From: Chitinimonas viridis
Lineage (GTDB): Bacteria > Pseudomonadota > Gammaproteobacteria > Burkholderiales > Chitinimonadaceae
Direction of reading: 5' to 3'
Length of the DNA: 64,000 bases
Assembly (NCBI RefSeq): GCF_030409555.1
Contig: NZ_JAUFPU010000018.1
Coordinates: forward strand, 312,294-376,293
Below the pieces are notes generated by a model. It worked only from the letters and a program-made list of their open reading frames with translations. It made no database searches and was not told the origin of the DNA. Of this stretch, positions 38,971 to 47,973 are shown piece after piece. Made by a program: the position numbers and the translations under genes. The number at the start of each line of letters is the position of its first letter. The stretch's first letter is position 1.

Positions 38971-39070
38971 GAGCCTGCTATGGATGCAGGCATTGGTAAG
39001 TGATGAGTGCTGTGCAAGCGCCAGGGCAACCCTGGCGCTAAGCGGCAGCGCAGCCTGAACCAACAGGCTC
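38971..39070. repeat. Structured intergenic repeat, copy 1
   Basis: The 100-bp copy is bounded by GAGCCTG/CAGGCTC. Inside are a 6-bp hairpin GCCTGC/GCAGGC and a very strong hairpin AGCGCCAGGG-CAA-CCCTGGCGCT. The second copy starts 84 bp further on. Apart from a 13-bp gap and a few substitutions the copies match over about 90 bp. Copy 1 starts right after the GNAT stop codon. Confidence 0.8.
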
Positions 39071-39153
39071 TACCCTGATCCAGCCCCGCCCCTACCCCCG
39101 CCCGCCGGCGGGGAACCTCGCTGACGCTCGTCATCATATTGAATGAGCTTCAG

Positions 39154-39274
39154 CGCCTGTTATGGATGCAGGTCATTGGTAGGTGATGACAGCGATGAGG
39201 TACTGTGCAAGCGCCAGGGCAACCCTGGCGCTAAGCGGCAGCGCAGCCTGAACCGGCCCACAAAGCCGCAGGCG
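39154..39274. repeat. Structured intergenic repeat, copy 2
   Basis: The 121-bp copy is bounded by CGCCTG/CAGGCG. It carries the same AGCGCCAGGG-CAA-CCCTGGCGCT hairpin and the downstream AAGCGGCAGCGCAGCCTGAACC as copy 1. Relative to copy 1 the second base pair of the terminal stem changes from A-T to C-G on both sides, so pairing is kept. It also contains an extra 13-bp insertion (AGCGATGAGGTAC region). Confidence 0.8.
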
Positions 39275-39350
39275 AAACGAATTTCAGCCGCCCGCGAACT
39301 CCCCCCGGCAGCCCCCTGTCCCAGCACTCCCTCCCAACAGGAAGCCGCCC

Positions 39351-40121
39351 ATGCACCTGCCCGGTATCCACCCCATCCCCGCCCTGCTGGCCTGCCTGCT
39401 GCTCGGTAGCCTACAGGCCCATGCCGATGGCCTGGCCGACCTCAAGGCCGCCCTGTCCCGCCTGCAGGGGCAAATGCCACTGAAAGCCGCCTTGGAGATC
39501 AAGACCAGCAGCCGTCAGGGCGACGGCAAAGAAGCAGAAGACCGCCAGGGCCAAGCCAGCCTCACCCTGGAAGACAGCAGCCGCGGCCTGCAACTGCTGT
39601 ACGGCAAGGACATTCTGACGCGGGCCGAGAACGAACAACGCGCTAACAGCAAGGACAAAAACAGCAAGACCCCCACCCTGTACGCCCTGCGCGCGCTGGA
39701 TTTCACCGAACTGCGCAGCATGACCTCAGCCGCCACCGCGCTGGCGCGCGAGATCGAAGACAGCACCTACAAGGGCGAAACCGCCGACACCTACAACGGC
39801 AAACCCGCCCGCAAGCTGACCTTCGAGAAAACCATAGATAAGCTGGCCGAGCGCGACCGGAAATACGTCAAGGACTTCGAAGGACGCCTGACCATCTGGA
39901 TCGCCACAGACGGCACACCACTCGCCAGCACCATGCGCCTCAACCTCTCCGGCCGCGCCTTCATCGTCGTCAGCTTCGAACAGCAAAGCGACGAAGACCG
40001 CAGCTACAGCGTAGTCGGCGACCGCCTGGTCCTGATCCGCAAGGAAGAAAAAAACCGCTCATCCGGCGCCGGCGAACGACAGGAAAACAAGTCCAGCATG
40101 GTGCTGCAACCACTCACCTGA
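39351..40121 (+). CDS. Secreted protein of unknown function (256 aa)
   Basis: The protein has a signal peptide (ALLACLLLGSLQAHA-DG) and a charged mature part with ASLTLEDSSRGLQLLYG and a C-terminal beta-strand-like region ending SMVLQPLT. There are no cysteines in the mature part. The pattern of short strands and Lys/Asp-rich loops suggests a small periplasmic beta-rich domain. I do not recognise a family. The flanking repeats make it a probable accessory gene. Confidence 0.65.
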   Translation: MHLPGIHPIPALLACLLLGSLQAHADGLADLKAALSRLQGQMPLKAALEIKTSSRQGDGKEAEDRQGQASLTLEDSSRGLQLLYGKDILTRAENEQRANSKDKNSKTPTLYALRALDFTELRSMTSAATALAREIEDSTYKGETADTYNGKPARKLTFEKTIDKLAERDRKYVKDFEGRLTIWIATDGTPLASTMRLNLSGRAFIVVSFEQQSDEDRSYSVVGDRLVLIRKEEKNRSSGAGERQENKSSMVLQPLT

Positions 40122-40146
40122 TCCCACGCCGTGCTGCCACCACCCC

Positions 40147-40181
40147 GTAGGGCGCAATAAGCGAAGCGCATTGCGCCGCAT
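40147..40181. repeat. REP-like palindrome copy A
   Basis: A 35-bp element GTAGGGCGCAATAAGCGAAG (first 20 bases) continues to a mirror half GCGCATTGCGCC. The GGCGCAAT/ATTGCGCC arms pair. The same sequence type occurs widely in proteobacterial intergenic DNA. It is about 370 bp upstream of the DHFR-like gene. Confidence 0.8.
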
Positions 40182-40352
40182 GGCACGCTTGGCAGATTCA
40201 ACTACGGTCGCAATCTCAACATCCACAGGAAAAACTACGCAAAGCGCCCCCCAGACGCAGTCGAGCCAACGCCACCCAAAGGCACGATGGCTTGCCCACA
40301 CAATGCCCCCTTACCCAGCAAACACCCCAATGCAGGGCATGCCACCACCACC

Positions 40353-40387
40353 GTAGGGCGCAATAAGCGCAGCGCATTGCGCCGCAT
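40353..40387. repeat. REP-like palindrome copy B
   Basis: The second copy differs from copy A at one base (GCGCAG in place of GCGAAG) and lies in the same orientation 206 bp further on. Between copies A and B I see no gene, and copy B lies 131 bp upstream of the DHFR-like start. Confidence 0.8.
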
Positions 40388-40518
40388 CTCCTCGCACGGC
40401 ATTGCCCACCTTGATGTGTGTCGACACACCAAGGCCGCACCCGCTTATAACCGGATCATGCCTCCCACGCGCGCAGGTGCCACTAAACTACAACGTCCGG
40501 CCACGTCAGGAGCACACC

Positions 40519-41079
40519 ATGCGCCCGCTTCGCTACTCCATCAATATCACACTGGATGGCTGCTACGATCACACCATGATGCCCTCAGACGAAGCGCTGC
40601 ATCGTCACGCCATCGAAAACCTCAAGCAGGCCGATGCCCTACTCTTCGGCAGGGTGACTTACCAAATGATGGAGGCCGCGTTTCGGTCACCAGCGCAAAC
40701 AGGAACAAGACCCGACTGGATGGCGCCCTGGATGGAACCCTTCGCCCGGACTATAGACGCCGCAAGAAAGTACGTGGTGTCCAGCACCCTGGAGCAGGTC
40801 GATTGGAACGCAGAACGCTTACGCGGCAACCTGGGCAGCGCGGTGCAGCAACTCAAGCAGCAACCCGGCAAAGGGCTGTTCGTCGGCGGCGTGCAGCTCC
40901 CCCAAGCCTTGGCTGAGCTGGGCCTGATAGATGAGTACGAGTTTGTGATACATCCCAGGCTGGTAGGCCATGGCCCAACCTTGTTCGCGGGCTTGTCAAA
41001 ACCGCTCGATCTGCAGTTCGTCAGCCGGCTGGATTTCGGCTCGGGCGCGGTAGCGATGCGGTATGAACCGAGAAGATAG
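40519..41079 (+). CDS. Dihydrofolate reductase / RibD-C-like family protein
   Basis: The 186-residue protein has the RibD C-terminal/DHFR-like fold: an N-terminal INITLDGCYDHTMM, ALLFGRVTYQMMEAAFR, and the typical FVGGVQLPQALAELGLIDEY motif. Members reduce folate-like or riboflavin-precursor substrates with NADPH; the substrate here is unknown. It is one of the stand-alone YyaP-like proteins. It is bracketed by REP-like palindromes (two upstream, one at 41118), all in the same orientation. Confidence 0.85.
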   Translation: MRPLRYSINITLDGCYDHTMMPSDEALHRHAIENLKQADALLFGRVTYQMMEAAFRSPAQTGTRPDWMAPWMEPFARTIDAARKYVVSSTLEQVDWNAERLRGNLGSAVQQLKQQPGKGLFVGGVQLPQALAELGLIDEYEFVIHPRLVGHGPTLFAGLSKPLDLQFVSRLDFGSGAVAMRYEPRR

Positions 41080-41117
41080 CCATCACCAGGGAAGTAGGCC
41101 CCCAGAAAACGCCATGC

Positions 41118-41152
41118 GTAGGGCGCAATAAGCAAAGCGCATTGCGCCGTAT
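41118..41152. repeat. REP-like palindrome copy C
   Basis: The third copy (GCAAAGCGCATTGCGCCGTAT at its right part) lies 39 bp after the DHFR-like stop. It keeps the GGCGCAAT/ATTGCGCC arms and differs from copy A at two bases. Confidence 0.78.
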
Positions 41153-41324
41153 TCTACCGTTCGGCAAAATCCCGCCAGCCGCCATCCCCATGCATGCAAC
41201 AGATACGCCAAGCAAAGATGGCCATCAGGCCCTTCAAGCGCGCTATGGGAAAACACACCAGACTTGCTCGCAGGGCGCCCCAAGCATGGTCCCCTCAATG
41301 CGCAAATCAACCAGGTAAACCCGC

Positions 41325-42497
41325 GTGACCACCTTCTCCCTCTCCCCCGTCGAGCGTGGCCCGGCTCTCGAGTTACAACTGGCAGACACCAGCATCAGAA
41401 ACCTGATGGCGAGGCCGGTAGAAGCAACAGGCTGCGCCAGCGCGTGGCTGGTTCATTGCGACACCCGTCATCCACTGGCCAGCGCCGCACACGATGCCTT
41501 CTATTATCACTACCCTCTGATTATCCGGCCTGACGATATCTGGTTCTGCATTGCGCAGGGCTTCGCCACGCATCTGAAGCTGAACGCCCAGGCACTGAGA
41601 GGCCGCCTGGTACAGCACGAGGGCCAAAAGAAACTAAGCGTCGCCCGACCTGATTTCCGACTGGGCCAGGACAACCCGTGGCCAGAAGTATTCGACGCAT
41701 TCTCCCAGCAGATCCGCACCGAGGTCGGCAAGCCAGCAGACCTGCTGGCGGCACACTTCAGCACCAGCACGCAGCTAGAGGTAGCAGCATTCGACATCTG
41801 CCTGATGGACGGATTTCAAGCCTATTTCGAATACGAACTGTTGATAGGCTGCGGCATTCCAGAGATCACCGTACACGGTACATCAGACGATTGGCTCTCG
41901 ATGATCCCACGCCTCAGAGCGATGGCCGAATACGGCCTTGAACAATGGGTCAAAGCACTGGAGCCGGTGTTGCAACAGATTGCCGCTACCGCCTCCGGCC
42001 AGGTGGACAAGGACTTCTGGCTGTCGTTCTTCCGCTATCAGAGCGGGTCTGGCCCTGCCGAGCTGACAGGCTGGCTGCTGACGCTGTTCCCCTACTTGAT
42101 TGGGGATGATTGCACCGAGGCGCTGGAACCCAACCCCTACCTCGCAAACTGGCACCAGCGCTTCGACATCGCCAATCAACGCAGCAGCCCATTCATAGAT
42201 CACCAAGACATCCAGGGCCCATGCATCTCCCGCATACCCCAGGCCTTGGTCAGCGCACCAGTACGCCTCAAGGACCAGCGTACCGGTGAAGAACACGCCC
42301 TAAGGGTAGTGGCTGGGCCATTCGGCGTTGCCCAACAACCAGAAACCCTGGCGCTCTACCCAGCTTTCGGCTGGGCTGTTGTGCATGACGTCCCAGCGAC
42401 AACATCACGAAACCAGGCAGAAGGGGACGAGCCAGGCACACGCGGCAGCACTGACGAGATCGACGAAGTCACCGGATTGTGGCGCACGCACCGCTAA
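41325..42497 (+). CDS. DUF4419 family protein
   Basis: The 390-residue protein matches the DUF4419 pattern: HYPLIIRPDDIWFCIAQGFA near residue 62-81, AFSQQIRTEVG, FSTSTQLEVAAFDICLMDGF, and the C-terminal FPYLIGDDCTEALEPNPY region. These proteins are found in fungi and scattered bacteria and have no known activity. The start codon is GTG at 41325, about 245 nt after the DHFR-like gene. It precedes the HSP90-like gene by about 390 nt on the same strand, which may be coincidence. Confidence 0.85.
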   Translation: MTTFSLSPVERGPALELQLADTSIRNLMARPVEATGCASAWLVHCDTRHPLASAAHDAFYYHYPLIIRPDDIWFCIAQGFATHLKLNAQALRGRLVQHEGQKKLSVARPDFRLGQDNPWPEVFDAFSQQIRTEVGKPADLLAAHFSTSTQLEVAAFDICLMDGFQAYFEYELLIGCGIPEITVHGTSDDWLSMIPRLRAMAEYGLEQWVKALEPVLQQIAATASGQVDKDFWLSFFRYQSGSGPAELTGWLLTLFPYLIGDDCTEALEPNPYLANWHQRFDIANQRSSPFIDHQDIQGPCISRIPQALVSAPVRLKDQRTGEEHALRVVAGPFGVAQQPETLALYPAFGWAVVHDVPATTSRNQAEGDEPGTRGSTDEIDEVTGLWRTHR

Positions 42498-42886
42498 ATG
42501 AGGATATCCGGAAACCGCCCGTGCCAAGCAAGACACAGCACGGCCGTATAATCTTGACATCGCATGCATCTGATATGATTAAGCAAACAGCGTAGCCATC
42601 GCAACAACGCGTGAAGTTTCTGGCCACTCCCAACAGGCCGCGCTTCAGGCACGTGAACAGGAAATGGAACTTGCCGACGGCGCCCACGCGGCGCGAGTCC
42701 CTTAAGTGAGTTAGCGCAACCCATTATCCTGGTGCAATAAGCGCCGCTAAAAATCCTCCCGGCTTTGCTGCTCAAGCGTGCTGTACCCACGTACAGCCTG
42801 TTGCACACACCTCGCCAGAACCGCCACGCTGGTTGGATGTTTACCGCTCTTGGTCGTTAGTAAGCAAAAAATGAAAGTACATGTAA
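42498..42886. other. Intergenic region upstream of the HSP90-like gene
   Basis: No credible gene is seen. TTGACA at 42554-42559 is followed by AT-rich TATGATTAA (42574-42582), a possible promoter with poor spacing. A perfect inverted repeat GCTGTAC-4-GTACAGC lies at 42780-42797. A partial GTGCAATAAGCGCC (near 42732) resembles a broken REP-like palindrome. A mini-frame of 8 codons (42871-42897) overlaps the HSP90-like start. Confidence 0.45.
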
Positions 42887-44704
42887 ATGGATCATAGGTT
42901 TCAAATCAATCTGACAGGCCTGATTGACCTGCTCTCCAACCACCTATACACACGGCCCGACGTATTCGTACGTGAACTGATGCAAAATGCCACAGATGCG
43001 ATTCATGCCCGCTGCCAATTAGCCCCCCAGCACCAGGGCAGTATTCACATCCACCTCGACGATGATGCCCAGGCCGTGACGTTTGTCGACAATGGCATAG
43101 GGCTGACCGAAGCAGAAATGCATCGCTTCCTCGCCGTCATTGGCGAGTCCTCCAAGCGAGGAGAGTGGGTCGGCCAGACGCAGGATTACATCGGCCAGTT
43201 TGGTATCGGACTACTGGCATGCTTTATCGTCGCCGATCAGATCGAGCTGGTAAGCCGCTCCGCTGCCGACGCTGATGCACCCACCCTGCGCTGGAGTGGG
43301 CGTCCTGATGGTACCTACGACATCGGCGAAGCCCCGCCACGCACTGAACCAGGCACCTCTGTTCGCTTGGTATGCAAACCGGCATTCCAGCACCTGTTCA
43401 GCCTCGATACGCTGCGGGAGTCTGCCCAACACTACGGGGGCATACTGCCCTGGCCGATAGATCTGGTACATCTCGGCCAAAATAACCGGGTCAACACCAG
43501 CGAAAGAATCGACGCCTTCCCGTGGGATGCATCGCATCTGCCGCACACACAGCAACGACAATACTGGATTGAGCTTGGGGAACGCATGCTGGGTGCCGAG
43601 ATATTCGACGCCATCCCCCTGGAATCAACCGTCGGTGGCGTGGATGGCATCGCCTTTGTACTGGCACGAGCCTCTCTGCAATCCGGTAGAAACCGCCATC
43701 ATGTCTACCTTAAGCGCATGCTGCTGTCCGATAGTGTCGACAACCTGTTGCCGTCCTGGGCCTTCTTTGTACGGTGCATAGTCAACTGCACCGATCTGCA
43801 TCCCACTGCAGCCCGAAACGCCTTCAGTGAGGACGACAAACTGCGCCTTACCCAAGCAGAGTTAGGCCATTGCCTGCGCCGCTACTTGATCAACCTGGCC
43901 GAGCAAGAGCCACAGCGCCTGCAACAACTACTGTCCTACCACCATGTCGCCCTGAAGGCGCTTGCCCTGGAGGACGACGAATTCTTCAAATTGTTCGCAC
44001 AATGGTTCCCCCTGGAAACCAATTACGGCAACACCACCTTGCAGGAATATCTCAAACGCAATCAGCAAATCCTCTACACACAAAAAGTGGATGAGTTCCG
44101 CCAGATCGCCCAAATCGCGGCGGCGCAACATATCGACGTGATCAACGGCGGCTACATCTATGATGCCGAGTTGTTGGCCCGCCATGGCGAATTGTTTCCG
44201 CTGGTGCCTGTCCGCAGCGTCCAGCCATCGGATATCAGCCATGAACTGCAAGGTTTGAGTCCAGACCAGGAAGCACGTTATCAGCCCTTCCTGAAAGTAG
44301 CAGCAACCGTACTCGAGCCCTTCGACTGCCGCCCCAAACTGAAGATTTTCGAGCCCGCAGATCTACCCACACTATTCATATCCAACCGAGAAGCCACGAT
44401 AAACAGACAAGTCGATCACTGCACCGAGGTAGCCGATGATCTGTGGCAAGGCGTCTTGGTTCAATTGCAGTCAGAAGCCAAAAGTGAACTTTGCTTCAAT
44501 TTCGGCCATACCCTGATACGTCGCTTGGCACAGCACCCCGATCTTGCGCTGGTCGAGCGGGTCATCCAGGTGCTGTATGTGCAATCCTTGCTTATGGGGC
44601 ACTATCCGCTAGGCCGCAGCGAATTGGCTATGATGAGCGACGGCTTGTCCGGGCTGCTCGAATGGAGCGTAATGGGAACAAAGGGTACGGCAACATGGCA
44701 CTAG
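42887..44704 (+). CDS. Divergent HSP90-family (GHKL) ATPase, 605 aa
   Basis: The N-terminal GHKL nucleotide site is complete: N-box ELMQNATDAI (Glu30, Asn34, Asp37), G1 VDNGIGL (Asp68), G2 GQFGIGLLACF (103-113) and GTSVRLV. The middle domain keeps the HSP90 region with PSWAFFVRCIVNCTDL and the likely catalytic Arg310. The C-terminal half is hardly HtpG-like. This is the non-HtpG class of bacterial HSP90 proteins. An 8-codon frame overlaps the start, and the 3' end overlaps the next gene by 10 nt. The region appears lower in GC than the flanks. Its client is unknown; a cofactor role for the helical neighbour is my inference. Confidence 0.88.
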   Translation: MDHRFQINLTGLIDLLSNHLYTRPDVFVRELMQNATDAIHARCQLAPQHQGSIHIHLDDDAQAVTFVDNGIGLTEAEMHRFLAVIGESSKRGEWVGQTQDYIGQFGIGLLACFIVADQIELVSRSAADADAPTLRWSGRPDGTYDIGEAPPRTEPGTSVRLVCKPAFQHLFSLDTLRESAQHYGGILPWPIDLVHLGQNNRVNTSERIDAFPWDASHLPHTQQRQYWIELGERMLGAEIFDAIPLESTVGGVDGIAFVLARASLQSGRNRHHVYLKRMLLSDSVDNLLPSWAFFVRCIVNCTDLHPTAARNAFSEDDKLRLTQAELGHCLRRYLINLAEQEPQRLQQLLSYHHVALKALALEDDEFFKLFAQWFPLETNYGNTTLQEYLKRNQQILYTQKVDEFRQIAQIAAAQHIDVINGGYIYDAELLARHGELFPLVPVRSVQPSDISHELQGLSPDQEARYQPFLKVAATVLEPFDCRPKLKIFEPADLPTLFISNREATINRQVDHCTEVADDLWQGVLVQLQSEAKSELCFNFGHTLIRRLAQHPDLALVERVIQVLYVQSLLMGHYPLGRSELAMMSDGLSGLLEWSVMGTKGTATWH

Positions 44705-45801
44705 AGATTGATTCAAATCCTTACCAACTCATAGAAGAGTCCAATCTGCTGCCCTATGGGTCTGCCCAGAAGGCCGACTTGCTTGATCGAGCGGTCGTAC
44801 TGGCGGATAAATCCGGATCAGTACGCACACAATTCGATGCACGGATGGCGCGGCTCTTCTGTGCCACGTTCGGCGGCGAACCCCAGTTGATGTTGGCACT
44901 ATTCGCCTGGTGCCAGAGCACGGCCGACAAACGCCCAGACATCATCAACCCATCAGAATTGCTCTGGTCTGCCAAGTTTGTGTTGATAAAGCTACCGAAA
45001 TATGCCCGCATTACACAGCAGCAGATCGATAGCATCCAACATGACATGGTCCGACGCTACGAGGCCCACGGTGCAAGCTTGCGAGGTGTGTACACCTCAT
45101 TGATGCAAGCTGCCTTGTCTCAAGGCAGAGTGCCTGAAGCACGGGTATTCTGGGACAAGGCCATGAAACTGCCGAGAGATAACTATGCAGACTGCCGTGC
45201 CTGCGAAGTTTCCAATTCGCTCAGTTTGCTCGCTTCAGAACATCGTTATGAAGAGCTGCTATCAACCGCCAAACCCATTCTGGCCGGGCAGCTACGTTGT
45301 GCCGAGGTACCCCATTTCGCCTATCCGTCCGTGCTGCAAGCCATGCATGGGCTTGAGCAACAGGAAGACACGCGCCCTCTCAGCAACAAAGGCTACCGCT
45401 TGATCCAATCGAACGCGAAATTCATTGGATGCGTTGCCACTTTGATCGAGCTGCTTGTCTTGGATGACGAGTTGATACGGGCCGCACAACTGGTCACACG
45501 CCACCTGCCATGGCTGCAAGCCACAACCTTGGACACAGAGCGGCTGCACTATACCCACGCCCTGCACCGTCTCTTGCTAGCGATTTGGGCAAAACCCATC
45601 CGGGCCGCCCAATGGCGGCAACAACTATTCGCTGCGCTGGAGGAAATCTACGGTGCAGGCGCAGGCCAGGACGACGACAAAGCCAGGCTGGAATGGTTGC
45701 TACAGCAAACAACGACAGCCGGCCTGGCCATCGCCGACGCCTTGGATCAGCGCAATGCCAACCGCTATTACCGAGAACATTGGAATTTAGCCACCTATTA
45801 A
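44695..45801 (+). CDS. Helical-repeat partner protein next to HSP90-like gene (368 aa)
   Basis: The frame from ATG 44695 starts MALEIDSNPYQLIEESNLLP and is almost wholly helical, with repeating helix pairs of TPR or similar solenoid type (for example LRGVYTSLMQAALSQGRVPE and NSLSLLASEHRYEELLSTAK). It has no signal peptide or membrane segment. The gene overlaps the HSP90-like gene by 10 nt, so the two are co-translated. By analogy with TPR co-chaperones of HSP90 it may dock a client or the chaperone. No named family is recognised; a longer in-frame start inside the HSP90-like gene exists but is unlikely. Confidence 0.8.
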   Translation: MALEIDSNPYQLIEESNLLPYGSAQKADLLDRAVVLADKSGSVRTQFDARMARLFCATFGGEPQLMLALFAWCQSTADKRPDIINPSELLWSAKFVLIKLPKYARITQQQIDSIQHDMVRRYEAHGASLRGVYTSLMQAALSQGRVPEARVFWDKAMKLPRDNYADCRACEVSNSLSLLASEHRYEELLSTAKPILAGQLRCAEVPHFAYPSVLQAMHGLEQQEDTRPLSNKGYRLIQSNAKFIGCVATLIELLVLDDELIRAAQLVTRHLPWLQATTLDTERLHYTHALHRLLLAIWAKPIRAAQWRQQLFAALEEIYGAGAGQDDDKARLEWLLQQTTTAGLAIADALDQRNANRYYREHWNLATY

Positions 45802-46064
45802 CCCACAGCATCGCAACCCATGGTTGGCAGGAGCTCGCGCAGCCTGCCTTCCAGCACCGCCATGGTTTGCAGGCAAGAATCGCCAAAGGGTACCGCTGGC
45901 CGTGCTGATGACCGGAGCAAGGCGGCACCAAGACATGGCAGTTGCCCTCCGACAGATTGGCTCCCAGCTCTGCATGTCTTGACTCCTGCGGTTCGCAGGC
46001 GATAAACCATCTTGCGTTCAGACAGCAACCCGCTGCATGGCATCACCCTGGTCTAGGTTCCCCA

Positions 46065-47918
46065 TCACGCCCGCCCCGGCAACCAAGCCCGCATGCGCCG
46101 CAACCCCAGCCGCACCACCTGCCGCCGGGCATACAGCCAGCGCAGGCCCGGCCAGGTCTGGAACATATGGCGTAGCGACGACTTGGTGATATAGACCACC
46201 GTCTGGCTGCGGTTGAAATCCCCCACCAGCGCCAATATCTCCTGCGGCGTCATGGTCAGCTTCATCTCGGCCTGCTTGGCCAGCGCATACTGGTAAGCCT
46301 CGTCCAGCTTGCCCTGCCGTGCCTGTTGCACCTCGGCATTGGCCGGCACCCGGTACTTGGAGGTGGTCTTTTCCACCATCACAAAGTCATCATGCAGGGT
46401 ATAGCGGGTCCACAGGTTCCAGTCTTCCAGCTGGTCCATCTCGGTGGCAAAGCCGCCATGCCGCTCAAACAGGCTGCGGTGGAACAGCACCGCCTGGATG
46501 GGCAGGTAATTGTGGTGCCACATGGTCAGGCGCGAAAACGGCTGCCTGTGCACCGTCGCATGGTTCAGCTCGCGGTAGCGGAAAGGACTGTAGGAGTCGA
46601 TCTCGGTCGCCACCTCCCAGGCCAGGCCATAGGCGCCGCGCTTGCCCTGGCTCAGGGCCGTTTCCAGCAGCACTTCCACATGGTCGGCAAACAGCTGGTC
46701 GTCGTCGTCCAGAAAATTCATCCACTCGCCCTGGGCCGCAGCCATGGCGCGGTTACCGGCCTCCGAGCGCCCCACCTTCTCCCCGGTGGCGAAGTAACGC
46801 ACATTCATGCGCCCGGCAAACTCAGCCTCCACCATGGCCTGGGCCGTGGGTGCGCCATCCTCCACCACCATCACTTCCAGCCGTGGGTAGGTCTGGTTCG
46901 CCAGCGATTGCAGCGCCTCGCGCAGCACGTCCGGGCGGGCGTGCGTACGCACGATCACCGATACCAGCGGCAGCTCGGCCACCTCCACACCCACGCGCGA
47001 CTTGAACACCTCGAAGGCGCCATCGCGGTGCATGGCATAGTTCCAGAACAGGAACTGCGACTGCCCCTTGCCGCGCCACTCCCGGCCACTGCGCCAGAAA
47101 TACGGGAAACGCAGCCAGAAGCGGAAGAACAGCTTGATCAGTCCCCAGCGCCGGCCAGGGAAACTGGACGGCATCATGATCTCGGTGCCCAGCATGGCTA
47201 GGCCCCGTGCCACATTGCTCCAATTGCCAAAGCGGGCCCGCAGGCACAGATTGGTCAGCGTGCCCTCCAGCGCCTGCAAAGGCTTGACCTCATGGGCATA
47301 GCGATAGGTATGGTGCACCACCGCCGCCTGCGGCAGGTAGCAGGTACGCCAGCCCTTGGCCTGTAGCCGCCAGGCCAGGTCTACATCTTCACCATACATG
47401 AAGATGCGCGGCTCAAATCCCCCCACCTGCAGCATGGCCGTACGCCGTATCAGGAAGGCCGCACCGCTGAACCAGGGCGTATCCAGGCTGCTGGGGTCAT
47501 ATACCTTGGGATGCTCATAGGGCAGCTGGCGCATCTCCCATACCGCCACATCGGCGGCACTGCTGGCGCGTTGCTGCAACTGGCCCAGTGCATCGGGCTC
47601 CAGCGTCAGGTCCTGGTTCAGCAACAACAGCCAATCGGCCTTGGCATGGGCCAGCAAGGCATTATGGCCACCGCCAAAACCCAGGTTGCCGCCATCACGC
47701 CATACCTGTGCCGCAAACGCAGCTGGCGCCGCAGCCACCCACTGGTTCACCCGCTCGCGCGCGTCCTCGCTGATCGAGTTGTCCCACACCAGCAGCCGCA
47801 ACGACACCCCGCTGCGCAGCCTTTCCCTGTCCAGGCTCTGCAACAGCTCATCCAGGCCTTCCCGTGCTGGCTGGTAACAGACAACCAGCACATCCATTTC
47901 TTTGACCAAATCCGACAT
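46065..47918 (-). CDS. Two-domain family 2 glycosyltransferase (617 aa)
   Basis: The first half is a GT2 domain of rhamnosyltransferase type (VCYQPAREGLDELLQSLD, NLGFGGGHNALL, NQDL, and GYLPQ-like YLPQAAVVHHTYRY). The second half is another GT2 domain (LVSVIVRTHARPDVL, then the DDDDQ motif and EDWNLWTRY). It probably adds sugars to a surface glycan. The ATG at 47918 has GGAAG upstream; a TTG 18 nt earlier is less likely. It lies 55 nt after the PIG-L-containing gene on the same strand. Confidence 0.9.
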   Translation of the reverse strand: MSDLVKEMDVLVVCYQPAREGLDELLQSLDRERLRSGVSLRLLVWDNSISEDARERVNQWVAAAPAAFAAQVWRDGGNLGFGGGHNALLAHAKADWLLLLNQDLTLEPDALGQLQQRASSAADVAVWEMRQLPYEHPKVYDPSSLDTPWFSGAAFLIRRTAMLQVGGFEPRIFMYGEDVDLAWRLQAKGWRTCYLPQAAVVHHTYRYAHEVKPLQALEGTLTNLCLRARFGNWSNVARGLAMLGTEIMMPSSFPGRRWGLIKLFFRFWLRFPYFWRSGREWRGKGQSQFLFWNYAMHRDGAFEVFKSRVGVEVAELPLVSVIVRTHARPDVLREALQSLANQTYPRLEVMVVEDGAPTAQAMVEAEFAGRMNVRYFATGEKVGRSEAGNRAMAAAQGEWMNFLDDDDQLFADHVEVLLETALSQGKRGAYGLAWEVATEIDSYSPFRYRELNHATVHRQPFSRLTMWHHNYLPIQAVLFHRSLFERHGGFATEMDQLEDWNLWTRYTLHDDFVMVEKTTSKYRVPANAEVQQARQGKLDEAYQYALAKQAEMKLTMTPQEILALVGDFNRSQTVVYITKSSLRHMFQTWPGLRWLYARRQVVRLGLRRMRAWLPGRA

Positions 47919-47973
47919 GGCTTCCAAACACTTCAATACGTTGCGGCGGGCGCTGATGATAAAGGCATGCGGC

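Noticed and set aside
39143..39409. An 88-codon frame across repeat copy 2
   Set aside because: Its sequence comes from the structured repeat and it runs into the signal peptide of the next gene, so coding is unlikely.
42560..42720. A short frame ending HAARVP that could be a broken integrase or repressor remnant
   Set aside because: It lacks a start codon and only a few residues look familiar, so I do not call it a pseudogene.
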